From Rahnella rivi (GTDB lineage: Bacteria; Pseudomonadota; Gammaproteobacteria; Enterobacterales; Enterobacteriaceae), in the NCBI RefSeq assembly GCF_019049655.1, contig NZ_JAFMOX010000064.1, positions 1-64,000 of the forward strand: 64,000 bases of DNA, written 5' to 3'. Under the pieces are notes generated by a model, which made no database searches, was not told where the DNA came from, and worked only from the letters and a program-made list of their open reading frames with translations. This document shows, one piece after another, positions 43,495-57,500 of this stretch. Within the stretch, counting starts at the first letter, position 1. The number at the start of each line of letters is the position of its first letter. Both the position numbers and the translations under genes were made by a program.

Positions 43495-45255
43495 TCACTT
43501 CACCCTAATAGCGTTGCCGGTTTTATCAATTACGATAACTTTATCCAATCCCATAATTGGCCACTGCGTTAGCTGTTTTTGAAGTTCTGGAATGCTAACT
43601 TTAGTGTCAGACATATTGATCACGACATTAGATGTCTGGCCTTTGTCTACTTTAGATTTAACCTCGCTGTAGATATTTCGCACACTATTAGATCTAGGGG
43701 CATAGTTATCAAAGATCTCGCCATTAATCCGGTAATCTGGATTCTTATTTCCAGCTATAGAAGGGTTCTGCTCTATATAAAATCCTGATTGCGAAAGAAT
43801 TTGAGCACTCTCATTTTCCCTGTTGAGAGAGCGGATATTCTCTTTCGTCATCCCTGACTCCATCTTGGTTACTGGCCCCGTTAAAGACCCCTCAGATTTT
43901 GTAATCACATTACCGATAGAGCCTGTTTGCCATATGTTAGAGTTATTCGGTGACGTTATGGCGCCATCTGTCTTACCTATGACATTATTTCCCGCAACAC
44001 CACCAAAGATTGCCGCTGTCCCTAAGCCGATATTTAGTGCACCTTCTCCGTAGTTGCCCTCAACGACCTGACCGATCCCAGTACCGGTTTGATAAGCCCC
44101 ACCAGCAGCCAGAGTTGAACGAGCAATAATCCCCGGTGCACCTGGCAAAGCGAGTAGAGCATCAGTTCCTAATGCGGCTTGGCCAGACTGGACACTGTAT
44201 CCTTTCAGATAACTCAGCGCCTCGTTATACGCTTTGATATTTCCTGTGGAGGCGACAAATGCCTTACCTGCGACCAGTGACTGAATAGCGTCAGCCGCGT
44301 GCTCTGGGGTATACCCGTACATAGACTGAAGTTCATAACCATACTGGTTAAGCAATCCGGCTAGCTCTCGCTTCTGGCCTTCTGTCAGTGGTTGGCCTGA
44401 TTGGTACTGTTGCAGCAACACATTGCTAGCTCGGTCTTCATTCGTCAGCCTGACGATATTCTGTGAAGCCTCTAGTAGGTTTTTACCAGCTTTCTGATCC
44501 TCAATAGACTTATTCAGCGTTTCAGCTTGTTGTGGGCTAAGGAAATTATTCTCAACCGCCGTCTTCCCTGCAATCCCCCCAGTCCCTGCTGCAACAGACG
44601 AATTCCCCGCCACGCCGCCTGCCAGTCCTGCGGCCAGCGTGCTCAAGGCACTCACATTCGCCTTTTGCTCATTCGTCAGGTTTTCCGGTTTTACCCCCGG
44701 ATACAGCTCTTTCGCAATCAGCTGCGCCGCCAGTTCGCCGGTCGCCGCACCCGCTGCGCCGCCGGTCACGGAGCCGCCCTGCAGATAGGCAACTACCGCG
44801 CCGGCAAGGGCGTGCCCCGTAATATTCTCAGCCTGATTAACGTTGCCTTTGGCGTCTGTGGTCGCCGCCTTCACCGCCAGGGACAAATAAGGTGCCAGCC
44901 CGCCCGCCAGTGCCTGACTCATGTCACCACCGGTTAAGCCTGCCAGCGCGCCTGATATCGCCGTGCCCGCCGTCCAGAACGGGCTGCCGATGCCGTATTT
45001 CTGCTCAGCAGCAACGTTTTCCGGCGAGTTCTCCAGCATCTTCACAGGCAGAATCGCCCTGGCACTGAGTTATCTCATGAGCACGCGCTTTGTTGTGCGG
45101 CAGACTCAGCGCATTATTCTCAAGCGCATTATTACCAGCCTGTGCACCTTCTACCGCATTGGCACTGCTGTCACCGGTAATCACGCCAGCAAGACCCGCT
45201 GACAAGGTTGATATCGCAGCTACCCGGCCACTACCTCGACCAGATTGTCCGGAGT
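43495..45255 (-). pseudogene. Orphan cdiA 3' fragment with CdiA_C (tRNase-like) toxin
   Basis: A displaced cdiA 3' end. It opens without a start codon near 45255 (RVAAISTLSAGLAGV, GAQAGNNALENNALSL), then changes frame between about 45005 and 45045. It continues for about 500 codons: EQKYGIGSPFWTAGTAISGA, pretoxin repeats, the VENN motif (GKTAVENNFLS) and the toxin. The toxin part (about the last 110 residues) reads LNRENESAQILSQSGFYIEQ, NPDYRINGEIFDNYAP, SEVKSKVDKGQ and GLDKVIVIDKTGNAIRVK. This fits the CdiA_C/PD-(D/E)xK-like tRNase group. The first, ALENN-type piece may come from a second donor. Confidence 0.75.
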
Positions 45256-45261
45256 TTAGTA

Positions 45262-45564
45262 TTATGATTTTATAGTAAAAGAGATAAATAAATTATCGCC
45301 TTTCAAGCCATTAATATGCTCTTTTGCATATTCAGTAGCTTCAATTGGATCAGATGAGGAGCTGAACCAATCTGCATAAAAGTTATTCATACCCCCATCA
45401 CTTCCACGCTGATAAACATCACCACCTAAAACTAACCAGCCATTTTCTTTAAAAATATCAAGAGCATCATTTGATGAAGATATAGGCAACACTGCCTCAT
45501 TTAAACCATTTTCAAGTAAGCTATGTCCGCAACGGGCATATAACTCTAAAATTTTTCCAATCAT
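45262..45564 (-). CDS. cdiI: CdiI immunity protein of the intact CDI system
   Basis: A 100-aa acidic protein starting 15 bp after the cdiA stop, with GAGGG about 9 nt upstream. The segment NGWLVLGGDVYQRGSDGGMN followed by NFYADWF resembles the Imm40 group of immunity proteins. The product should neutralise the C-terminal toxin of the adjacent CdiA in the cytosol. The family name is tentative; the role follows from the cdiB-cdiA-cdiI order. Confidence 0.78.
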   Translation of the reverse strand: MIGKILELYARCGHSLLENGLNEAVLPISSSNDALDIFKENGWLVLGGDVYQRGSDGGMNNFYADWFSSSSDPIEATEYAKEHINGLKGDNLFISFTIKS

Positions 45565-45579
45565 AACTTATAGCCCTCT

Positions 45580-48500
45580 TTATTTTTTATCCTGAACAAA
45601 AAGTCGATGATTAATCGTCCCATCTGGATTTCGTATATATTCGAAAACACCTTCACTTCCTCTGTAAGTACCAGGTATTTCGAGCTTCCAACGCTTGACA
45701 CCATCACCACCAGTGATCTCGGATACCGTACCTTGTCCAGCATATCCATCGACTGATTCAGGGAAAGAATGATAATCTCCCGAAGATGCTTGTTGGCGTA
45801 CTTTATCGGTATATGTTGTACCATCTAAAAAATTACCCGCATTAATCCCATCCTGTGACTCTGATATATAGTTCGAGTCATTCTTATCTGCTAGCGCAGG
45901 TCTAGGATTAATATAAATACCATCGTTCTTACCGGGCTGGCTTTCCGGTGAAATAGTAATCATGCCTTTATTATCACCAGACAGATCCGGCGTAATCAGT
46001 GAAGTCCCTTTGTTCTCGTCCGGAACCGGATTAAACAGGTTCCCTCCCGTCAGATCATCATTCACCGGCACGGTTTGAGTTTTGCTTCCTGCACCGTCTG
46101 TGTGTTGCTGGTTCTGCGCCGCAACTATCGCCATTATTACACAGACATCATTCGCCAGACAGTTCGCACCCAGCCCCTGTTTCACGGCTTTCGTTAGCGC
46201 TAGCGCAGCCTGATCATTCGCATTACCTTTACCGCTTTCGGCTATCGCCGCAGAGTTCAGGGTTTCATACGCTAGCATCTGCTGAACTAACCCGATACCG
46301 ACCATGTTATTACTGATTTCATTCTGGCCAGCCTGCGCCCCCACCATCGCATTAGCCGAGTTGTCGCCTGCCAACCCGCCAGCCAACCCTGCCGCTGCAG
46401 TTCCTAGCGCAACCAACGTTTGTTTCTGGCTTTCACTTAATTGGCTTACTGGAATATCACCATACAACGCAGTTTTTATCGCTTCGCCCATTAATGCCGT
46501 AGTCGCAGCACCGGCTGCACCCGCAGCGGCAGAGTTACCTTGTACTGAGGCCAGTGCGCCAGCTACGACAGCATGGGCCATTACCCGACTGGCTTCATCC
46601 GGTGCAATCTCCTTGATAACTTCCGCCAGATACGGTGCACTCCCGCCTGCAATAGCCTTCGCTAAATCCCCACCGGCCAGCCCCTGCATTACCGCCGTGG
46701 CAGCCTGTAATCCCTGCTGAATAGCACTGCCCGTACCGTATTTCGCCATTTCAGTTTTGTAGCTGTCGGTATTTTTCAGTGCAGTAACATAAGCATCACG
46801 CTCTTTCTCCGTAGCTTCCGGCCCCGGTTTTTTGATCCCAGGGTTGTCGGCATGAGCCTTTTCCAGCCCGTTGATATCGCCCTGCGTTTGCGCAATATCC
46901 ATCACCTGTCCGCCAATTTCCCCGATGAGCTGAGCCTGTTTTAAACGGTTCTGCTCTTTTTCCTTATCAAATATCGGGCTGATGCTGTCGTTGGCATGTT
47001 CCGTGTCGCGGCTGAGGTCTTTGATATTTTGCTGCTGAGCCGCGGTGTCACGCACAACGATAGTGCCGTCCGATACGGCTGACTGTGTCGTACCACTGGC
47101 GTGTCCGTTATTGCCCGCCCCCGCAAGTGAGAGGTTGCCGACGTTAGAAAGCAGGTTACCGGCGATACCCCCCCCGGAACTGAGTGAGCCACCCTGATGT
47201 TCAGTGCTAAAATCGGCCTGGTTATGGATATCGCTAAAACCAAGCGTGCCAGTGTCCAGACGATTTTTATCGGCATTGCCCGTGCTGGCTATCACCGCGC
47301 CGTCAAGCTGGGTATGTTTACCCACGGTGATATCGAATCCGCCTTTACCGGCGTAAATTCCGGTTTGTTCCTGCACCGAGTCATAGTTGCTGTGGATTTT
47401 GTCACGGCTGTAACTGAACTGGCCGCCAGCGTTGGTGCTCGCCCCAATAGGGATACTCACTCCACCCGATACGCTGCTTTGTTTAGCATCATAACGATCG
47501 GTGTCCTGCTGGCTGGAAAGCGTCAGGTCACGTCCCACATTGGCAATGACCGTTTCACCGCTGACCTGCGCACCCAGAAGGGTTGTATCGCGCCCGCTCT
47601 GCAGCGTCAGCGACTTACCGCTATCAAGCGTTGTCTCTGACCACTGCGTCCCATTACCCTTGTCATTGCCCTGTGCTTTATTCGCATTTGCCGTGATGGC
47701 AAAACCCGTATTTTGCCCAATGGAAACGTCTACCCCAACACCGAATCCGCTACTGTTGTTTTTACTTGATGACTGCTGCGTATTTGCAGAACCTGCCAGC
47801 AAGATGTCACGCTCGGCATTTACAATGGTATCACCGCCCGCTTTTAACTGGCTGCCCGCGATCGTCACGTCACCACTCTGCGTCTGATGACCTTTTCCTG
47901 TCGCGGTGATCGCCAGATTATTACCCGCATTCAACGTAGAACCCACAACAGCATCAGAGCTTTGATGAGAAGATGAAGACGATTTTTGCGACCCAAGCGT
48001 TGCACTGACGCCGAAAGATGCCGATGTCTCGTTACCTTTGGCGGCATTAAGCGCCATCGCCTGCCCCGCCTGTACGCCGGAGAGCGCCGCTTTGGTTCCC
48101 TGTAGAGCCGCGAGTCGACTGTCAGACTCACTTTTTGCCTCTGACGACGTGGTCACTGCGGAGTTAATGGCGCTGCCCGCGGCACCCGATAGTGCGACGG
48201 TTAAGCCACTGGTTTTCTGTTCAAAGCTTTCATCACGTGAGCGTTTATCATGTCCGGGATCGATGACTACGCTGTCGCCGCTGATGCTGAGATCTTTACC
48301 TGCAATCAAATCAGAACCGCTGATGCGCGCCTGCCCGCCCGAGACCACGCTGACATTTCCCCCCGTTGAACCGACAGTGCTCGCACTCTGGCTTTGGGTA
48401 GTACCTTCCTCATTCATTTTATAACGGGAATTACTCGACCCAATAGTCACGCCGATGCCACCGGTACTGATGAGACCGCTCTTTTTCTTTTCATTCAGAC

Positions 48501-51500
48501 GATAGCTGGACTGTTCATCCGTTGCGGCAACAATATCAACGTTATTCCCCGCAGTAAGGCTAACCTGCCCGTCCCCCACCACTGACGAGCCTTTGACCTT
48601 CAGATTGTTACCGGCACTAACAGACACGTTGTCGCCGCTCAGTACCGAGCCTTTTTCCTGACTCGCATAATCTTCTTTAACGGTATGCGTCGTCGTTTTA
48701 GACAGGAAACCTTTTTTAACCGTGGTTTTTTCGTCGTAGCTGTAATCACTCTCTTTGGCGGTGGTGATATTGGCATCACGACCCGCATTCAAAACCAGGT
48801 CCTCTTTCGCATTCACCTGTGCGGCCTGAGTGGTGATATCGCGACCAGCTATGATGGAAGTATTGCCTCCGCTGGCTATCTCAGTGCCTTCCTGGCGTAC
48901 AGTCTCCCGAATGCTAACGCTCTTATTTCCGTGTTTCTCGCTATATGCTCCTGTCTGCTGAGCATTAAGATTGACATCGCGTCCTGCACTCAATGAAGCA
49001 TTCAGATCGGCGGTCAGTTGCGCAGCTTTAGCATTCAGGTCACGCCCCGCGTTAATAGCCAGATCGCCGCCGCTGCTGACAGCACTGCTGGTGGCATCGT
49101 TAATATCGTTCTGATTTTTTCCGCTGGTCTGGTGGCTGCTCTTGTCCATCGTTTCAATATTGACGTCATTGACCGCAGACAGGCTGGCATTCCCTTTGGT
49201 AGCAATCGCGCTACCGGTAACGTTCAGATCATGCCCTGCACTGGCCGACAATGAACCTGAAGCACTGACCTCACTGCCCTGACTGCTCGTAACCTGTGAA
49301 CTCCCCTGTAAGGTGGTGTTCTGTGTGCTGAGCGCATTGCCGGTGATGTTGATGTCGTTCAGCGCCACCAGTTGCAGGTCACTGCCCGCCGTGAGTCTGG
49401 CGCCGGTGTTGTTGATGTCGTGACCGGCGGTGAGCGAGAGCCCTTTGCCAGCGGTAATACTCGCGGCGTCCCCGGTTTGTGTCTCACTGAACGTCAGCAG
49501 CGCTGTTTTATTTTTACTGCTGCCCGGTGCAGCATTCCATTGCTGCGCCTGGGTGACGTTATTGATGTCGCCGCTGACGGATTGCAGCGCAACGGTCTGC
49601 CCGGAAATCGACGAACCAATGTTATTGATATCTCCCAGTGCAGCGAGTTGCAGGCTTCCGTTGGAGGCAATAAGCCCTGCGCTAAGATTATCCAGCGCGC
49701 CGCTGCTTTTTGCTGTCAGTTGGGTTCCGGCCTGCAACGTGCTGCCTGCATTGACGATATGCCCGGCGTCGAGATTGACGGTGTTCCCGGAAATCACGCT
49801 GCCGGTCACCGCGTGGGTGTCGTTGGCAGAGAGATACAGTTTAGGGGCCAGAACGGTCTGGCCGTTGACGGTGGTTTTTTCCCACCAGACGATGCTTTTG
49901 GTCAGCGCCGCGACCTGTTCCGGCGACAGGCTTACGCCCAGTTGCAGGCCCAGACCGGCCTGCTGTTCGGCGGCGTTATCAATCAGATACTGCATCTGCG
50001 CAAGGTCTGATCCTGTGCCGCCGACGTAACGCTGCCCGGTCTGACTGAGCACGGCGTTATCGACATAACGGGTATCGAAGGCGGCATCGCCGAGGAATTT
50101 GTAGTCATAGTCCGGTGTCAGCTTCAGCCGGTCCATAAAGTAGGCCGAGCCAAGGAATTTGCTCTCGTCGGTATAGACGGGTGCCGTCTCAATACGCGGG
50201 TTGGACGGCGTGCCGGGTTGCACAACCGGGTTGATCACTGTGCCCTGCGCCGGAATATACCCCGCAGCCGTCGCCCCTTTGCCTCCCGGGGCGGAAGTCT
50301 GCACAAACGCCAGCCCGGAGGACCCGGGCACTGTACTCAGCCCGGCGCCGTTCTGAGTGGTCTGCTGATTTACGCCGGAGACTACGGAGGTCGGACGCGA
50401 CAGGTAATCGTTCAGCGCATTGAACAGTGACGGATCGGTTTTACCGATCCCGCCAAGTTGCGGGTTGGTGGTGATCAGATACGGGCTGGAAGGATCCTGA
50501 CTCGCCACAAACAAACCGTTATTGCCGGTCGGCAGCGGGTAATCCGTCAGTGCTGCGCCCTGATTGCCAATTTGCTTTAACGCATCGGTGACGGAATTGT
50601 TCCACTGTACCGATCCAACGGTCAGGTTTTGTGCGGATGCCAGTTGTTTGCTTTGCGAACCGCTGACCTGTTGCAGGCCCGACGTACCGTTCAGAGACGG
50701 GGCGCTTATCGCATGGGATAAACCGCCTGCGTTAGCGGAGGTCGTGGTATTGCTGATGTTATTGCTGAAACTGGCGTTAACCGCCCCACCGGCCTGAATA
50801 ACTGAGCGGAGGCCTTCGCCGGTGCTGACATTCTCATAAGTCGGTGCTTCAGAGAGGTTGTAGGTCACGGTTGAATCAACGCTGTCCCCGCGTCCAACAG
50901 TCGACTGGGTGGAGTCGGAAGTTGTAGCAAACGTTTTTTTATAATCCTTGCTATCAGGATTATCAGACCCCAGTGTGCCGGTATAGGTGTAGGTAAGATA
51001 TTTATTCTGAATACCATTTTCATAGGACTGGTTATTCAGATTCACACCAGACAGTGAGATATTCTCACCCGCCAGAATATTACTGCCGACATTGTCCAGA
51101 GTGCTGGCTGCAATATTGATATTGTTGTTAGCGGCAATACGTCCGGCACCTCCGCTGGCCGTCGCCGTCACGGTTGATGTGCCCTCCAGGAACTCTTTAA
51201 CTGATCCTTTTTGGTTGGGTGCCAGATAGCTGGTTGTTATACTCCAGCGCTCACCATTACTGCCGCTTCCGCCGTTGTTATAATTGAACGTTGACAGGTA
51301 AGTACCCAGTTCATCATCATCCAGATCCCCCAGACGCACCTTGATCGAACTGGCACCGCCGGATGCCGGGCTGGCTGCCGCCGCCTGATAAGAACTCGTC
51401 GTGCTCAGCCCGTCCCGCTGATTCAGCAGATGGCCGGTGTTGATGGTGATATCGCCGTTGGTGGTTTCGATATCCCCCGACGTGTTGACCACTTCACTGT

Positions 51501-54500
51501 TGGCGTTGTCCGCCGCGTCCCGCTGCAGCCACAGGCTGTTGCCTGCCAGAATATCGCCGTAGTTATTGTGAATACTGTCGGCCAGCAACTGCATGTTGTT
51601 ACCGGCGTACAGCAGCGCGCTGTTCGTCAGTTGGCCACCAGCGGACATCACCACGTTGCCCGCTCCGCCGACAAAGCCGCTGTTGTTAATCACGCCACGG
51701 CTGGCGAGGCGGATATCCCCTCCGGACTGTACGCTGCCGCTGCCGTTGAGCTGGATGTTGCTGGCGTCCACGCCCACCGTACCGCCGCCACCGCGCAGCT
51801 GACCGCTGTTGGTAAAGTTGCCGGTCGAGCTGAGCTGGATCCCGTTGCCCTGCAAGGTGCCGAGCACGTTCAGGTCGCCCTGCGTGCTGAGGTTGAGGTT
51901 CTGTCCCGCTGCCAGCGTGCCGGTCTGGGTAAAGCCCGAACCGAGTTGCAGCGTCATATCCCCCAGCGCCAGAAGGCTGCCTGCCTGATTCAGCACCGGC
52001 GTCACCAGCGTCAGGTTACCTGCGCTGTAGAGTTTTCCGCCCGCCTGGTTGTCGGCGTTCTGAACGTTAAGCCCCAGCGACTGGCTGCCCAATACGGTGC
52101 CGGTGTTATGCAGTTCGTTACCGGTCAGCGTCAGCCGGTCGCCCTGAAGCTGGCCCTGATTGGTCATCTGCGTGACGTTAAGCGTGCTGTCGCCCTGACC
52201 GGTCAGCGTACCGCTGTTGTTGAGCGTGCCGCCGGTCATCGTCAGGCCCTGCGCCTGCAAAACACCCGTATTCGTCAGCGTGGGAGCAGACACCGTCAGG
52301 CGGCCGCCGGTCAGCAACGTACCCTGATTGGTCAGGTTATTGGAAAACGTGAGATGGCTGACGCCGTCGCCCTGCATCTGCCCCTGATTGAGCAGCGACT
52401 GAGCGCCCAAATCTAAGGTTCCCTGGCTACGCAGCGTGCCACTGCTCAGGTTATTAATGTCATTTTGCACCATGCCCTGCAGGCTTTGCTGGCCCTGTAA
52501 CTGCCCGGCGTTGCTAATACTGTTGGTGGTGAGCGTCAGGTTACCGGCCTGAAGAGTGCCGCTGTTAGCAATATTCCCGGCGTTCACCGTGGCGGTGCCG
52601 CCGCTGAGTAATGTGCCGCCCTGCTGAACCTGAAGTTGCCCGCTGAGCGTGGTCGCAAGCTGACTGACACCGCTGATGCCGCCGCTGCTGGTCAGCGCAC
52701 CACCGGTCAGGGTGAGATTATCCGCCGACCAGTTCCCCTGATTATTCAGGTTCGCCGCCTGCAAAATAGCCAGACCGGTTGAGATGATTTTGCCCTGCGC
52801 CTGCGTGTTGAGCGCACCGGTCAGGTTGAGGTTCGCGCGCGAAGCTGTCTGGATCGCGCCGTTAAGATCTAACTGACCGGCGTGTAAATCGGCGCTGTCG
52901 GCCTGCCAGCTGCCATTGTTGGTGACGTGCGCAGTGGTGACGGTGAGTGCGCCCTGCGTCAGCATCTTGCCGGACGTGGCGTTGGTTAAATCCTGCTGCA
53001 GTTGCGCCGTCAGGCCCTTCAGGCCAATCAGGTTGCCGCTGTTGTCCGCGTTGTTCGCCGTAAGCGCCAGCGTGTCGCCCTGGATTTGCCCCTGATTGGT
53101 CAGATGGTTAGCCGTCACCGTGGCGGTTTTATCGCTGAGCAACTGGCCACTGTTTTCCAGCGTGGCGGCGTTCACCGTGACATCACCGGATGAGAGCAGG
53201 CTGCCGCCGTTATTGAGGTCACCCTGCATCTGCGCGTTCAGGCCATTCGTGCCTAATGCCGTGCCGCCGTTGGTCAGGCTGTTGCCGGTCAGAGTAAGCT
53301 GGCTGCCCTGTAGCCTGCCCTGATTTTGCGTATCGCCTGCCTGCACACCCAGCGTGCCGCCGGACAATACCTGCCCCTGCGCACCGTTGGTTAAGGTAGT
53401 GGCGGTGAGCGTGGTACCGCCGTTGCCCTGCATCAGCCCGTTGTTGCTGATACCCGTGGCATTCACGCCGACGGTTTGTGCCAGAAGCTGGCCGTTGTTG
53501 GTCACAACCGGTGCCGTCACGGTCAGGCCGTTGCCCGCTGATATCACGCCCGCGTTCTGATTGGTCAGGCTGCCGGTAGCATTCACGCCGACGTTACCGC
53601 CCGACACGTTGCCCTGATTAACCAGCGTCTGGCCTTCCAGCGTCATCTGGTTCTGCGCAGACAGGCTGCCTTGCTGCTGCAAGGTACCGGCTTTCACATG
53701 CAGGCCGTCATCGGCGGTGATGGCACCGCTGTTGGTCAGCGAGGTGGCCGTGATATCCACATTGTCCGCGCCGAGCGCCGCGCCGTTGGTCAGCGTACCG
53801 GCCTGAACTGTCAGCGTGCCCGGTGTCACCAGTTTCCCGGCCAGATCGGCTTTTTCAGACGCACTGATCCCCAGCGCCTTTTTACCCTGCGTCTGCGAGC
53901 CGTTGCCGGTAGTGAGCTGTTGCGTGGTCAGCGCCGCGTTGCCGTCGGCGGAGAGAAAACCGTTTAAGTTCGCAGTATCAGTCTTCAGAGCCACATCGCC
54001 CTGGCTGGACTGTACAGATCCGGCGCGGGTGGTCAGCGCGGTGGCGTTAAGCGTCGCCCCCAGCGTGCCGGTCAGCGTACCGCCCAGATCTGCCTGGCCG
54101 GTGTTGAGCGTCAGCTGACCATCGGCCAGTAAGATTGCCGCATCGCCGTTAATCACGCCGTCCCGCACGGTCAGCGCTAAGTCGCCGCGGGTGCCGGTCA
54201 GCCCCTGATTGTTGAACTGATTCAGGGTCAGCGTCTGGTCACTGCCGGACTGCGCCGTGCCGTTGTTATTGAAGGTGTCGCCGTCAAGCTGCTGGGTGCC
54301 GAGGGATTGCAGCAGGCCGTTATTGGTCAGGATACCGAAGCTGAACTGCCCGTTGCGGTTGGCGGCCAGCGTGCCGCCGTTGCTGAAATCGTGCGAGGAG
54401 AAGTTAAGGTCGCGCCCGGCAATCAGGCTGCCAGACCACTGTCCGCCACTGGCAACCGTGGCCTGCACGTCATTTTGCGCCGAGGTTTTACCACCCTGTG

Positions 54501-57500
54501 CGGCATTCAGCAGGTCAGCGGTGATCGAAAGAGTATTGCCCGCGCTGGTGGTGCCATCGAGCTGTTGCTGAGCGGAGGATAACTGCATATCACCGGTTGA
54601 AGCCAGCGAACCGGTGCCGGTCACCTGCAATGTGCCGCCACCGGCTTTCAGCGTGTTGCCGTCGAGCGCACCGGCCAGCATGGCGCTGCCGGTTACCGTC
54701 AGGGATAAATCTTTATCGCTGTGAACGGAACCCTGTGCCCCGACGGAGAGATCCGTGGCGTTCAGGCCCACGTTGCCGGAGGTCGACAACTGGCCGCCAA
54801 GCGTCTGCTGCGCGGCAGTAAACTGAATATCGCCAAGGCTGGTGATCAGCGAGTTTTGCCCGGCGTTCAGGGAAGTACTGTTGATCGTCAGGCCATTTTT
54901 GCCGGTCAGCGTGCCGTCGACAATCATCTTACCGCCGCCGATGTTCAGCCGATCACCGGCAAACAGCGAGCCTTGTTCACCCACGGTCATCTGGTCAGCA
55001 ACCTGTAAACCCAGCCCCTTCTGCGAGCCGATCACCCCCTGATTACTGAGGGTATTGGCAGTGATATCTTGCGCGCCGCCGGACTGCATTTTGCTACTGT
55101 TGTTCAGTTCGCTGGCGTTCAGGGTCTGTGTGCCCTGCGCCTGGATCAGGCCGCCGTTGGTCAGTTTTTGCGTGGCTAGCTGCGTGTTGCCGCTTGCGGC
55201 CAGCGTGCCGTTGTTGGTCATGTCGCCCGCGCTGACGCCCAGATTGCCGCCCGCCGTCAGGCTGCCGTTCCACACACCGTTATTGCCCGCATTGGCCTGC
55301 ACATCGCCCACGCCATAAATTTGCGCGGTATTATCTGAGTTGAGTGACCCGCTACTGAGCAGAAGATTTTGCCCGGCGCGCAGCTTGCCACCTAATATCG
55401 CTTTGCCGGTTGCCTGAACATCTGCGTCCGTGCCCGACTGAAGTTGCGACCCTGCCAGCGTGGTCAGCTCGCCGAAACGTCCGGTCAGCAGATTATCCGT
55501 TGAAATCAACCCGCCGAGCTGCGCGTTATCAGCCGTCAGCGAAAGCTCGCCTGCGCTGGTGATCGTCGAATCGCCGGTGGTACTGAGTGAACCGACATTC
55601 AACTGCGTGGCCTGCAAACCCGTCAGTGAGCCGTCAATCTGTACATCACCGGCCGTGATATCCAGCAGGCCACCGGCACTCATTGCGCCGCTGTTTCGCA
55701 GGCTATCAGCACGGATTTGCTCCACGCCTCCGGCCTGCAATTTGCCCGTATTCACCAAATTGGTGGCGTTCAGGGTCTGTGTGCCCTGCGCCTGGATCAG
55801 CCCGCCGTTGGTCAGTTTTTGCGTAGTGATCTGCGTGTTGCCGCTGGCGGCCAGCGTGCCGTTGTTGGTCATGTCGCCCGCACTAACGCCCAGATTACCG
55901 CCCGCCGTCAGGCTGCCGTCCCATACGCCGTTATTGCCCGCCTCCGCCTGCACATTGCCGACGGCGTAAAGCTTAGCGCTGCTGGCCGAACTCAGTGAGC
56001 CGCTGCTGAGCCGCAGGTTTTGTCCGGCGCGGACGTTACCGCCGAGTACCGCACTGTTCTGCACGCCGATATCCGCATCGGTACCAGACTGAATCTGCGA
56101 CCCTGCAAGGGTGGAAAGTTGCCCGAAACGTCCGGTCAGTTGGTTGTCAGTCGACAGCAATCCGCCAAGCTGAGTCTCTCCGGCGGTGAGGGTCAGGGCT
56201 CCGCTGGCCTGTACCACCCCGCTGTTATCCAGCGTTGTCGCCTGAAGATCCTGCGTCCCCTGTGCCTGCAGCGTGCCGGTATTGGTCAGCCGCTGCGTGG
56301 TGATGCGGGCGTTTCCGTTTGCGGCGATCAGCCCGTTATTGGTCAGATCCCCGGTGTTCAGTTGGAGATCTTTCCCCGCCGTCAGCTTGCCCTGCCACTG
56401 GCTGCCATTACCGGCGGTAGCATGAATATTGCCCGCCGCAGATACCAGCGCGGTATTGCCTGAATTGAGCTGGTCAGCGGCCAGCGTCATATTGCCGCCG
56501 CTGGTCACCTGACTCCCCTGCACGGCCAGTTGCCCCTGGCTGTTGAGCGCCATATCGGCGCCCGACTGCTGGGTACCGTTAAGGGCGATGGCCTGCGCAT
56601 TCGCCGTCAGCTTGCCGGTCGAAGTCGCATTACTTAGCGTCAGCTTGCCGCTGGCATCAATCTGCATATCGCCGACCGAGGCGTTCAGGTTGCCGAGGTT
56701 GACCCCGACGCCCTTGTCGCTGGAAACCAGATGAATGCGGTTGGCATACATGCCACCGAGTGCGCCGGTGTCAATCGCCACCGACGGTACGCCTGCGCCG
56801 GATATCGGCGTGGCATTGCCCTGCGCATCGACACGGTTGGCACCCAGGGTGACGTTAAGGTCTCTAGCGTACAGCCCGGCGTTAATCTGCGCGGCGCGGG
56901 AAATCAGTGAAAAAGAGTCGCTCGTGCGGGCATCCAGCCCCTGACCTTCAACCGTAATCGCACCCTGCGTGACGTCGAGGGACTGCAGCGAACCGTCCGC
57001 GTTCAGCACCGGCCTGCCGGTGGTCAGCGTGGCGTTCGGGGTGTTGAGGAAGCCGCAGCCGTTACAGGTGATGCCGTAGGGGTTGGCGACCATGACGTTG
57101 GCGGCTTTACCGGCGACTTCCATGTAGCCGTTAAGCTGCGAAGGGTTCGCTGACACCACTTCGTTAATGATGCCCTTCGCTTCCTGACCTGTCGTAAGAT
57201 TGGGGTTATTTTGGATCAGCCCGCCCAACTGAGTCTGGGTCAGTTTACCGGTGGCGTTATTGAGGATGAGGCCCTGCTGGCCGACGTTGAAATCGTTGTA
57301 TTTATTATGCGAAATCCCGGCCTGATTCGGGGTGGCGATATTCACTACCGGCACGCCGTTGCCCGCCTGATCGGTTCGGGTGTTGCCTTCGGCCACGGTA
57401 ATACCGGCGGCAAATGCGGGCATCACCGGTTGCCAGACCAGCCAGCCCATCAGCCCGTACGCCAGTGCCTTACGCCATAACGCGACCGGTTGCTCTGTGA

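Noticed and set aside
45561..45824. 87-codon frame overlapping the cdiA toxin end
   Set aside because: It lies entirely in another frame of the cdiA C-terminus; the cdiA frame is clearly the coding one.
49000..57000. Many long plus-strand frames opposite cdiA
   Set aside because: They are antisense shadows produced by the repetitive, G+C-balanced FHA codons and have no independent signals.
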